This document shows positions 1-6,565 of a DNA stretch of 7,629 nt, piece by piece (the first letter of the stretch is position 1; each line of letters begins with the position of its first letter). This stretch comes from Nitrospirota bacterium (GTDB lineage Bacteria > Nitrospirota > Nitrospiria > Nitrospirales > UBA8639), in NCBI GenBank assembly GCA_020355985.1, contig CP070628.1:1191746-1199374 (forward strand), written 5' to 3'. The position numbers were made by a program, and so were the translations under genes. Below the pieces are notes generated by a model. The model was not told the origin of the DNA. It made no database searches and saw only the letters and a program-made list of their open reading frames with translations.

Positions 1-165
1 CCTGGTGGAGAGGAAATTTTGGTGGATCGACTGAACTTCATAGTACCAAGTTACCTGTTAGCCAATTGGCAGCCATTTTTTTTGGCGATGTTTTTTCTGT
101 TAACTTTAGCGTGGAGGTTTCGGCCTTCCTTACGGTTGCCGGTTGAAAGAACCAGCCATCGCTGA
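1..165 (+). CDS. C-terminal end of a membrane protein (partial, 5' end outside window)
   Basis: Frame 1 is open from the first base to a TGA at 163-165, giving about 54 residues. The fragment contains one strongly hydrophobic stretch (about codons 20-36, around QPFFLAMFFLLTLAW) followed by a basic tail (RFRPSLRLPVERTSHR). This is the usual look of a last transmembrane helix with a positively charged cytoplasmic end. I do not recognise the family and no catalytic motif is visible. Its last 23 bases overlap the next frame, which continues membrane-like sequence. The two could therefore be separate overlapping genes or one gene split by a frameshift. Confidence is moderate because only a short tail is visible. 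Confidence 0.5.
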   Translation, partial: PGGEEILVDRLNFIVPSYLLANWQPFFLAMFFLLTLAWRFRPSLRLPVERTSHR

Positions 166-382
166 AGGGCCTGTCATTTTCACCATTGCATTTCCCGCAA
201 TCTACCGTGAGCTTAAGGGCGTTTACTTGTGGTTCACGCCTCTTGAATACAAGGATCGTTTATACAGGGAATTCTTTTGGGGTCTGAATGAACACAAGGA
301 AATGCTGCTTGCGATTGCCATGTTATTCTATGCCCTCTACCGTCTTCCTATCCTCAAACAAATCCCCCTAGGGCGTAAATAA
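143..382 (+). CDS. Short hypothetical protein, possibly membrane-associated, TTG start
   Basis: This frame of 79 codons ends in TAA at 380-382. The only conventional start upstream in frame is TTG at 143, because in-frame stops lie before it (last at 107-109). No Shine-Dalgarno sequence sits at the right distance; the nearest GGAGG (113-117) is about 25 bases away. The product is rich in aromatic residues (YLWFTPLEYKDRLYREFFW) and has a hydrophobic stretch near the end (MLLAIAMLFYALY) before a basic tail. The amino-acid balance looks protein-like rather than random. It overlaps the end of the preceding frame by 23 bases, so it may be a translationally coupled small gene or the displaced C-terminus of the upstream membrane protein. 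The family is not recognised. Confidence 0.4.
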   Translation: MKEPAIAEGPVIFTIAFPAIYRELKGVYLWFTPLEYKDRLYREFFWGLNEHKEMLLAIAMLFYALYRLPILKQIPLGRK

Positions 383-666
383 TCCAACCCAAGTGGTTGC
401 TCTTGCGAAAGCTCACCTTGCTTGAGGTCTGCAATGGTTGGGCACCACCATCAGGAATGTGCAAGTCTTTTCCTCATCACATTCCTAGTGTCAACGTTTT
501 ATATAATGAAAAAATGACGAGAAAACAGGGTGCTGGGATTGTGGAGCTAGGTGAAGCGACTGCCATGGAAAAGTCATTTAGGCATTGGAAGGAGATGAAA
601 AAGATGTCTATTTGATGGGAGCCTGTTTTATTTTAGGGGGAAATGTGGACTTGAATGCCTCGGTGA
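383..666. other. Intergenic stretch without a convincing gene
   Basis: About 285 bases lie between the short left-hand frame and the hairpin after the FKBP gene. The only open frame (TTG 397 to TGA 615) has no ribosome binding site and an unremarkable composition. A shorter start inside it (ATG 514) would give 33 hydrophilic residues, again without a binding site. A perfect TATAAT occurs at 502-507, but no -35-like hexamer is found 15-19 bases upstream. I see no RNA gene, repeat array or mobile-element end. It may be decayed coding sequence or untranslated sequence. Confidence 0.5.
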
Positions 667-696
667 TGAGAACCTCGCCTTCAAGCGAGGTTCTCA
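667..696. terminator. Strong hairpin just after the FKBP gene, probable terminator
   Basis: A perfect 12-bp inverted repeat (TGAGAACCTCGC, then its complement GCGAGGTTCTCA) surrounds a 6-base loop (679-684). It begins 5 bases beyond the stop codon of the leftward FKBP gene, where a terminator would be expected. On the leftward strand the bases after the stem are not T-rich, so it is not a textbook intrinsic terminator for that gene. On the rightward strand a loosely T-rich stretch follows (about 702-716). It may act in both directions or protect the transcript end. Confidence 0.5.
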
Positions 697-701
697 CAGG
701 G

Positions 702-1256
702 TTATTTCTTTATTGGTTCAGGTGTGCTGGCGGATTGGATGTCTAAAATCTTGATATCAAAAAAGAGTTTTTTTCCTGCCAATGGGTGATTGTAATCTAA
801 CATAACCACTTGTTCTTTCACTTCGGATACTCGAGCCTGTACCATTCGACCTTGCGCATCCTTGCCTTGTAATTGAGCTCCAACTTTTCGTGCCTCTTCT
901 GGGATTTTTTCCAACGGTACTTCTTGTATTGCTTTGGGGTTAATGGCACCATATCCTTGTTCTGGTGCTACCGTGACATGTTTGCTTTCCCCAACTTTCA
1001 TCCCCTCAAGCGCTGTTTCCAGTCCAGGTATGATCTGGTGGGATCCCTGTGTGAAATTCAGGGGCTTGCCTCCCACGTTGGAGTCCAATACTTTTTTGTC
1101 TTCCAAGGTCAAGGTGTACTCTATGGAAATGGTTTTTCCATCAGAGATGGTTGCTGGTAAAGCCCCTTCCTGAGTCTCGGCAAGTATTACGGAATAAGAG
1201 GTTGCCAGGAAAAGCACGGAGCAACACACAACTCTGGCTAGTAGCGGTACGGTCAT
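702..1256 (-). CDS. Exported SlyD-like FKBP-type peptidyl-prolyl cis-trans isomerase
   Basis: The 184-residue protein is predicted to catalyse cis-trans isomerisation of X-Pro bonds and to assist folding outside the cytoplasm. Residues 1-26 form a signal peptide (basic start, hydrophobic core, cleavage after ILA). The FKBP fold begins near residue 41, with the LDSN and IPGLETALEGMKVGE segments typical of the family. An insert-in-flap domain (about 103-150) of the SlyD type follows GYG. The fold then closes with NHPLAGKKLFFDIKI (156-170). SlyD is normally cytoplasmic and often has a histidine-rich metal-binding tail; here the tail is short, lacks histidines and the protein is exported. The Cys pair at 11-12 is not in a lipobox, since Val precedes it. 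The ATG start is supported by GGAGG nine bases upstream. The gene runs opposite to its rightward neighbour. Confidence 0.93.
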   Translation of the reverse strand: MTVPLLARVVCCSVLFLATSYSVILAETQEGALPATISDGKTISIEYTLTLEDKKVLDSNVGGKPLNFTQGSHQIIPGLETALEGMKVGESKHVTVAPEQGYGAINPKAIQEVPLEKIPEEARKVGAQLQGKDAQGRMVQARVSEVKEQVVMLDYNHPLAGKKLFFDIKILDIQSASTPEPIKK

Positions 1257-1265
1257 AAAACTGAT

Positions 1266-1270
1266 CCTCC
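1266..1270 (-). promoter_or_regulatory. Ribosome binding site of the FKBP gene
   Basis: On the minus strand GGAGG lies nine bases before the ATG at 1256-1254. It is the clearest Shine-Dalgarno sequence for this gene and supports the start that includes the complete signal peptide. Confidence 0.75.
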
Positions 1271-1514
1271 GAAAAAAATGGTAAGGGAAAGGTAGGCTGG
1301 AAAAGATGGCGCGAAGCTAGGGGGACCAAGAGCCCAGCGGTTCCAGGCTAACAATGAACGAATTCCTACAATGTATCAAATTTTTGAGATCCTGACTATG
1401 GGGTCGCTCATATTGCTCATTTAGGGATTCCCTATGGTACTCTTGGTATGACCTTTTTTGACTTTTGCTTGCAAAACGGCGTTGAGAGCCCCTGTTCTCA
1501 TTGATGGGTATAGT
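1271..1514. other. Divergent intergenic region between FKBP and molybdopterin genes
   Basis: Both flanking genes point away from this region, so it should hold the promoters for each. I could not find a pair of hexamers close to consensus on either strand. The best leftward candidate is a TTGATA (minus strand, about 1374-1379) with only a poor -10 after 18 bases. On the plus strand TTGAGA (1384-1389) has no good -10 at normal spacing. No operator-like palindrome stands out. Confidence 0.4.
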
Positions 1515-2159
1515 ATGGAACCGAATGAAAAAATTGTGAAAGCCAAACAGCAAATGGCGCAACATCGGCGAGAGTTTTCGTGCCGGGAGGTTGACGATGT
1601 CCAAGATGATCGTCTTCCAGAAGGGCAACATTTGGTGAATAATTTCCCGGTTTTGGATTTAGGATACAAACCGACGATTGACTTGGCGGATTGGACCTTA
1701 ACGATTGATGGCTTCGTGGCCCAACCGGTAACGTGGACATGGGAAGACTTTCAGGCTCAACCGGCCTCTCAGGTTCATGCGGATTTTCACTGCGTGACGA
1801 CGTGGAGCATGTTGGACAATGATTGGATGGGAGTGAAATTTCAACATGTCCTAGAGATCGTGCGGCCACTTTCCTCTGCTAAATTTGTGTTATTTGAATC
1901 CTATGATGATTACACGACCAATTTGCCGTTGGACGTCTGTGACGATGATGATGTGTTATTGGCCACGCATTGGAAGGACCGGCCGTTGACTAAAGATCAT
2001 GGCGCACCTGTGCGGGTGATTGTTCCCAAGCGTTATGCATGGAAAGGTGCGAAGTGGGTGAAAAAAATTACGTTCTTAGATCGCGATCAAAAGGGTTTCT
2101 GGGAAGTGCGTGGATATTCCAATACCGCCTTGCCTTGGGAGAATGATCGCTATGCCTAG
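1515..2159 (+). CDS. Sulfite oxidase-like molybdopterin-dependent oxidoreductase (cytoplasmic)
   Basis: The product of 214 residues matches the small stand-alone molybdopterin proteins of the sulfite oxidase fold (Oxidored_molyb domain, COG2041). Visible family marks are LPEGQ near the start, FPVLDLG, DLADWTLTIDG, the molybdenum-ligand region HCVTTWSMLDNDWMGV (Cys at residue 93), YDDYTTNLPL, DDDDVLLA, HGAPVRVIVPKRYAWKGAKWVK and a closing GYSN...PW...RY. These proteins hold one Mo-pterin and probably do a redox reaction, but the physiological substrate is generally unknown. No haem or C-terminal dimerisation domain is present, and there is no signal or Tat motif, so a cytoplasmic location is expected. 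ATG 1515 is chosen because family members begin with a short charged segment before LPEGQ; an in-frame TTG at 1458 would add 19 unconvincing residues. The Shine-Dalgarno is weak. A dipeptide epimerase follows closely on the same strand. Confidence 0.9.
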   Translation: MEPNEKIVKAKQQMAQHRREFSCREVDDVQDDRLPEGQHLVNNFPVLDLGYKPTIDLADWTLTIDGFVAQPVTWTWEDFQAQPASQVHADFHCVTTWSMLDNDWMGVKFQHVLEIVRPLSSAKFVLFESYDDYTTNLPLDVCDDDDVLLATHWKDRPLTKDHGAPVRVIVPKRYAWKGAKWVKKITFLDRDQKGFWEVRGYSNTALPWENDRYA

Positions 2160-2226
2160 ATTCTGGCCATTCCGCTGTCTTTAATTGCCTCACAATATTC
2201 CCTTCTTATTATTTTCATCGCACCTT

Positions 2227-3330
2227 GTGAATCCGTTTTCTGTCAAAAAAATTGAAGCTTGGCCGGTAGCTTTGCCTCTGAAGGCTTCTTTCGTCGTTGC
2301 CACAGGAGCCATGGATGTTGCCAAGAATGTTTTTGTGCGTGTGACTCTTCAGGACGGAGCAGTGGGCTACGGGGAAATTGCCCCGTTTCCTGATATTTCT
2401 GGAGAAGATCAAACGGCATGTCTTGCCGCTTTCCCTGCTGCTGCTCAGGTTTTACTGGGAAAGTCTGCTATGCAATTTCGCCTCTTGTCGAAACAGCTCC
2501 TGGATGTCACTCAGTCTTTCCCATCACTGCGTTGTGGCCTGGAAACCGCCTTGCTTGATGCTTTCTGCAGAGCAACGGGTATCCCCCTTTGGGGTCTTTG
2601 GGGTGGAGCCGACGTTCGAATACGAGAAACAGCTGTCACCCTACCCATCGGAGCGACCAATGTGGTGGTGGCTACTGCACTAGACTGGTATCAGAAGGGA
2701 TTTCAGATATTAAAAATGAAAGTAGGACAGGATGTTGAGGAAGATATTCGACGGGTCGAAGCCGTTGCGGCGGTCTGTCAACAGGCTTCTTTTGTGATTG
2801 ATGCCAATCAGGGCTATACATTGGAACAGGCACGAGCGTTTATATTGACGATGGAGCAATTACGCATTCCCGTACAAGTTTTTGAACAACCGATTCATCG
2901 GGATGATATCGAACAAATGGCCATGCTCAAGGATCAAAGTTCCATCCCTCTTGCCGCCGATGAATCTCTTCGTTCCATACAAGATGCTCGCCAGCTTATC
3001 GAACAGAAGGCTGTCGATATGTTTAATGTGAAAATCACCAAATGTGGAGTGATGGAGTCGGTTCGCATCGTGGAGTTAGCACAGGCTTCGGGGGTTCGCT
3101 TGATGATTGGCGGAATGGTGGAAAGTCGAGTGGCTATGGGTTGTTCCTGGAGTATGGTGCTAGGGTTAGGTGGGTTTGAGCTTTTAGATTTAGACATGCC
3201 GCTTCTTTTGTCGGTTGATCCTATTCATGGCGGATATCAATATACAGGATCTTCTCTCCACCCTTATTATGAACCCGGACTAGGCATGTTCATCAATGCT
3301 GAAAGTTCGTTAATGCTGTCCATTGAATAA
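2227..3330 (+). CDS. Dipeptide epimerase, enolase superfamily (mandelate racemase/muconate lactonizing group)
   Basis: Counting from GTG 2227 the protein has 367 residues, the usual length for L-Ala-D/L-Glu epimerases and relatives. These are Mg-dependent enzymes that invert the alpha carbon of the second residue of a dipeptide. The capping domain comes first, then the barrel, with catalytic lysines in KMK (163, 165), metal ligands in DANQGY (Asp192), FEQP (Glu220) and ADES (Asp245), and the opposite catalytic lysine in NVKITKCG (Lys269). The DLD motif at 321-323, the dipeptide-epimerase hallmark that holds the substrate amino group, is intact. In the N-terminal specificity loop, the arginine that binds the Glu side chain in the B. 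subtilis enzyme is a Gly (residue 27, in ATGAM), so the substrate may not be Ala-Glu. No signal peptide is seen, so it is cytoplasmic. GTG 2227 fits the family N-terminus; an in-frame TTG at 2185 would add 14 residues. Neither start has a good ribosome binding site. Confidence 0.9.
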   Translation: MNPFSVKKIEAWPVALPLKASFVVATGAMDVAKNVFVRVTLQDGAVGYGEIAPFPDISGEDQTACLAAFPAAAQVLLGKSAMQFRLLSKQLLDVTQSFPSLRCGLETALLDAFCRATGIPLWGLWGGADVRIRETAVTLPIGATNVVVATALDWYQKGFQILKMKVGQDVEEDIRRVEAVAAVCQQASFVIDANQGYTLEQARAFILTMEQLRIPVQVFEQPIHRDDIEQMAMLKDQSSIPLAADESLRSIQDARQLIEQKAVDMFNVKITKCGVMESVRIVELAQASGVRLMIGGMVESRVAMGCSWSMVLGLGGFELLDLDMPLLLSVDPIHGGYQYTGSSLHPYYEPGLGMFINAESSLMLSIE

Positions 3331-3366
3331 ATGAACAGAAAGAACCAGCCTCGGTTTGCCACTTGC

Positions 3367-3396
3367 TTGCCACGATTCTTCATTACTGGGTAGGAT
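3367..3396 (+). promoter_or_regulatory. Possible sigma-70-type promoter before the protease genes
   Basis: TTGCCA (3367-3372) and TAGGAT (3391-3396) are separated by 18 bases and lie about 50 bases ahead of the first M16 start, in the 113-base gap after the epimerase gene. The match is partial in both boxes. If real, the protease genes can be transcribed separately from the epimerase. Confidence 0.3.
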
Positions 3397-3443
3397 AAAT
3401 GAACCGTTGGATTTTAATAAACTCTGAACCAGGATGGTGCTGA

Positions 3444-5009
3444 ATGCGAATAGGTTGTCGAATCTGGTTTTCGGTGAGACCCATTGTCATCATGATAATG
3501 GCATCCCTGTTGTCTCTGCCTGGGGCGCTTGCCCAAGATTTGGATTCATTTGAACAGCATGTCACTCAGCACACGTTAAAAAATGGATGGACATTTATTC
3601 TGGTTGAACGTCCGGTGGCTCCGGTTTTTTCCTTTATCACGCGTGTGAATGTGGGATCTGCGCAGGAAGGAGCGGGACAAACAGGCTTGGCCCATATGTT
3701 TGAGCATATGGCATTTAAGGGGACACCACGAATAGGGACAAACAATTATCAAGCAGAAAAGGTTGCGATGGAGGCATTGGAAGAATCCTATCAAGCCTAT
3801 CAAAAGGAAAAACTATCCAGAAACGCCGATCCCGAAAAAGTGAAAACGTTATATGAATCGTTCAAGCAACGGCAACAAGAGGCCTCTCAATATGTCATAA
3901 AAAATGAATTTGGCGATATTATTGAGCGAGAAGGTGGGGTCGCGTTGAATGCGTTTACCGGCGCGGATGTGACGGGATATTTTTATTCATTGCCGGCGAA
4001 CAAGGTTGAACTGTTCGCCTATTTAGAATCTGAACGATTCTTGCAACCGGTATTTCGTGAATTTTATGAAGAACGAGATGTGGTGATGGAAGAACGCCGT
4101 TTGCGAACAGAGAGTCAGCCTTTTGGCCGGCTGCTTGAACAATTCGTGGCCACGGCGTTTATGGCGCATCCTTATCACCATCCGGTTATCGGATATGCCA
4201 GCGATATTCAAACGTATACGATGACAGATGCGAAGCGGTTTTACGAGACTCACTATGTGCCAACGAATATGGTGACGGCGATTGTTGGGGATATTGAGGC
4301 CAAGGCGGTTATTCCTCTCTTAGAAAAATATTTTGGGCGGATTCCGGCTGGTTCTCCTCCTCCACCCATTCGTACGGTGGAGCCGGTATCAATCGCAGAA
4401 AAAACTGTGATCTTACAAGATCCGTCGCAGCCCCTCTATATAGAAGGCTATCATAAGCCAGCAGCCACACATGACGATCAACCGGTGTATGATGCCATCG
4501 ATGACATTTTAACTAATGGACGAACTTCGCGGTTGTTTCGTTCGCTGGTAAGAGATAAGCAGATTGCTGTATCGGTTGGGGCGTATGGAGCCTATCCCGG
4601 TGATAAATATCCCCACGTGTGGTTGGCATACGGGGTGCCTGGTCGTGGTGTGTCTAATCAAACGATTCAGCAGGCTCTTCGTGAAGAATTCGACAAGCTC
4701 AAAACTCAGGAGGTGTCGGATGAGGAATTAGCACGATTTCGAACTCGTGCGAAAGCCGGTCTCTTGCGCGCGTTAAATAATAATTTAGGATTGGCCATGC
4801 ATATGACGGATTACCACATGTTATTTGGGGATTGGCGTGAACTCTTCCGCTATATTCGTCGCTTCGACCATGTGACCAAAGACGACATCCGACGCGTGGC
4901 CAAGGCCTTGTTCCAACCCACCAATCGTGTCGTCGGGATGATCGAAACCGTACCACCTCCAGAAGTCGCAATACCTGCATTGGCACCGGTAGGGGAGGGG
5001 CAATCATGA
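3444..5009 (+). CDS. Secreted M16 family zinc peptidase, catalytic subunit
   Basis: The 521-residue protein is predicted to be a periplasmic zinc endopeptidase degrading peptides or unfolded proteins. Residues 1-30 form a signal peptide (cleavage after ALA). The inverted zinc motif HMFEH is at 84-88, and the distal glutamates lie in EERDVVMEE (Glu210; zinc ligand probably Glu217). Two M16 domains follow one another: the N-terminal one to about residue 300, then a proline-rich linker (SPPPP) and the C-terminal one. Between HxxEH and the distal glutamate there are about 129 residues instead of the usual 75 or so. The extra segment (about 103-158) is charged and helix-like. In the C-terminal domain the usual Gly-Leu-Ala-Tyr is QIAV, so the substrate-binding tyrosine is missing; the partner subunit supplies it. 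AGGA at 3431-3434 precedes the ATG by nine bases. Its stop overlaps the start of the next gene. Confidence 0.93.
   Translation: MRIGCRIWFSVRPIVIMIMASLLSLPGALAQDLDSFEQHVTQHTLKNGWTFILVERPVAPVFSFITRVNVGSAQEGAGQTGLAHMFEHMAFKGTPRIGTNNYQAEKVAMEALEESYQAYQKEKLSRNADPEKVKTLYESFKQRQQEASQYVIKNEFGDIIEREGGVALNAFTGADVTGYFYSLPANKVELFAYLESERFLQPVFREFYEERDVVMEERRLRTESQPFGRLLEQFVATAFMAHPYHHPVIGYASDIQTYTMTDAKRFYETHYVPTNMVTAIVGDIEAKAVIPLLEKYFGRIPAGSPPPPIRTVEPVSIAEKTVILQDPSQPLYIEGYHKPAATHDDQPVYDAIDDILTNGRTSRLFRSLVRDKQIAVSVGAYGAYPGDKYPHVWLAYGVPGRGVSNQTIQQALREEFDKLKTQEVSDEELARFRTRAKAGLLRALNNNLGLAMHMTDYHMLFGDWRELFRYIRRFDHVTKDDIRRVAKALFQPTNRVVGMIETVPPPEVAIPALAPVGEGQS
4992..5000 (+). promoter_or_regulatory. Purine-rich ribosome binding site of the second M16 gene
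   Basis: GGGGAGGGG inside the end of the first M16 gene lies five bases before ATG 5006 and eight before ATG 5009. The strong site together with the ATGA overlap indicates coupled translation of the two subunits. The second ATG has the more usual spacing, so the protein may lack the first Met. Confidence 0.65.
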
Positions 5010-6484
5010 TGGCGAGGAATGTATCTGTGAGATATTTGCTCAATAAGACCTTGTGGACCCAATTCTTCATGACACTGCTTCTCTTAATTGTGGCATTGCC
5101 TCTACAGGCCCAAGTAGAACATGTAGAGGAATTGCAATACCCCCCATTGCCGGAATTAGTTATTCCGGAACCAGAGCGAGTGGTCTTGGAGAATGGGATG
5201 GTGGTTTTGTTGATGGAAGATCATGAGTTGCCGTTGATCAGTCTTTCCGCGTATATCCGAACAGGGGCACGATTAGAGCCTCAGGATAAAATTGGGATCG
5301 CTTCTCTCACAGGTACCGTGTTACGGACAGGCGGGACAACGAAGCAATCTGGGGATGAACTTGACGAATTTTTAGAAGGTAAAGCCGCTGTAATTGAAAC
5401 ATCTATTGGCGGAACCGCTGGAACGGCTTCAATGAGTTGTTTAACGGAAGATTTTCCTGCGGTATTAGAGGTCTTTGGCGATATTTTAAGGATTCCTGCC
5501 TTTGCGCCGGAAAAACTCAAGATTGCCAAGAATCAAATGATGGCGGGCATTGCCCGACAAAACGACGATCCCGGCGGAATCGTTTCGCGAGAATTTAAAA
5601 AGTTGGTCTTTGGGGAGGCGTCGCCCTATACCTGGGTCCCTACCTATGCCACCATACTTTCTATCACACAAAAAGATGTCATGGGTTGGCATAAAACCTA
5701 TGTTCATCCCAATCGCATCATTCTAGGTCTTGTTGGCGATTTCCAGAAAGATAAGGCTGTAACGTTACTGAATAAGGTCTTTGGGGATTGGCAGAAGGGG
5801 CCAGAGGTCAATGATCCTGAGGCCTTTATTCAGGAACAGGTTCCTGCCGGAATGTTTTATGTTGAAAAAAACGATATGACCCAAGCGAAAATTGCAATGG
5901 GGCACCAGGGGATTCGACGTGACCACCCGGACTATTATTCCTTGGTCATCGTCAATCAAATTCTTTCTGGATCCTTTGGGGCTCGTCTTTTTTCCAACAT
6001 TCGTTCTAAGCAGGGTTTAGCTTATGATGTTCATGGTGGAGTTGGATTTCAATGGGATTATCCAGGGATGGCAATTCTTTCTATGTCCACGAAAACCCAA
6101 ACAACGGCGAAAGGGATTGATGCGCTCATTGCAGAATCCCGAAAGATGGTGTCGAATCCGCCGACGGAAGATGAAGTGGCGAAAGCCAAGGACAGCATTC
6201 TTAATTCATTTGTTTTTTCAGTGGATTCGCCTTCGAAGGTGTTGGGCAAATATTTAACGTATGAATACTATGGCTATCCTGCCACATGGTTAAAAAAATT
6301 CCGACGGGGGATTGAGCAGGTCACTGTGGCACAGGTTCGGCAAGCAGCGGAACGTCATCTGCGTCCTCAGGATTTTGCGATTTTGGTTGTGGGTCCAAGG
6401 GAGGGAACCAAACCTGCATTAACTCGGTATGAGAACATTCGGGAATTAGATATTCGTATCCCAGATCCACCCGCCGGGGCTTAA
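5006..6484 (+). CDS. M16 family peptidase-like protein, non-catalytic partner subunit
   Basis: The 492-residue protein has an N-terminal signal peptide (about 1-35, cleavage after LQA) and two M16 domains, but no active site. Where the HxxEH motif should be (after the family's Gly-Ile-Ala), the sequence reads SLTGT (100-104), so all three zinc/catalytic residues are lost. The C-terminal domain keeps the RSKQGLAYDV segment (Arg333, Tyr340), the pair that in M16B heterodimers binds the substrate backbone. This complementary loss is known for the mitochondrial processing peptidase alpha/beta pair and for bacterial two-subunit M16B proteases. It is expected to dimerise with the product of the preceding gene in the periplasm, which matches the four-base ATGA overlap giving one-to-one coupled synthesis. 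An M48 lipoprotein gene follows after an 81-base gap. Confidence 0.93.
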   Translation: MMARNVSVRYLLNKTLWTQFFMTLLLLIVALPLQAQVEHVEELQYPPLPELVIPEPERVVLENGMVVLLMEDHELPLISLSAYIRTGARLEPQDKIGIASLTGTVLRTGGTTKQSGDELDEFLEGKAAVIETSIGGTAGTASMSCLTEDFPAVLEVFGDILRIPAFAPEKLKIAKNQMMAGIARQNDDPGGIVSREFKKLVFGEASPYTWVPTYATILSITQKDVMGWHKTYVHPNRIILGLVGDFQKDKAVTLLNKVFGDWQKGPEVNDPEAFIQEQVPAGMFYVEKNDMTQAKIAMGHQGIRRDHPDYYSLVIVNQILSGSFGARLFSNIRSKQGLAYDVHGGVGFQWDYPGMAILSMSTKTQTTAKGIDALIAESRKMVSNPPTEDEVAKAKDSILNSFVFSVDSPSKVLGKYLTYEYYGYPATWLKKFRRGIEQVTVAQVRQAAERHLRPQDFAILVVGPREGTKPALTRYENIRELDIRIPDPPAGA

Positions 6485-6565
6485 CCGCTGGAAGATCATT
6501 TATGCATGAGGAGAAAAACTGGTAGGAAATAGGAATATATGCCCTAGTTCTTCTTGGGAAAGATT

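Noticed and set aside
502..507. Perfect TATAAT box
   Set aside because: No -35-like sequence is present at 15-19 bases upstream, no extended -10, and no convincing gene follows in the rightward direction.
397..615. Open frame of 72 codons with TTG start in the left intergenic region
   Set aside because: There is no ribosome binding site and no recognisable motif, and its composition does not resemble the neighbouring genes; chance opening is more likely.
1221..1226. Cys-Cys in the FKBP signal peptide as a lipoprotein lipidation site
   Set aside because: Val precedes the first cysteine instead of Gly/Ala/Ser and the hydrophobic core continues after it; a normal cleavage site after ILA fits better.
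1458..1514. Longer N-terminus for the molybdopterin protein from TTG 1458
   Set aside because: The added 19 residues are not typical of the family and there is no ribosome binding site before the TTG; ATG 1515 gives a normal length.
3576..3803. Antisense frames opposite the M16, epimerase and M48 genes (several of 60-120 codons)
   Set aside because: They lie wholly opposite strongly supported genes, have no ribosome binding sites or motifs, and are explained by codon bias of the sense strand.
6554..6565. TTG start four codons before ATG 6566 for the M48 lipoprotein
   Set aside because: The purine-rich GGGAAAG sits at a suitable distance for the ATG and would be inside the gene if TTG were used.
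6485..6565. ATG at 6502 followed by a 7-codon frame before the M48 gene
   Set aside because: It is too short to support and no feature around it suggests a leader peptide.
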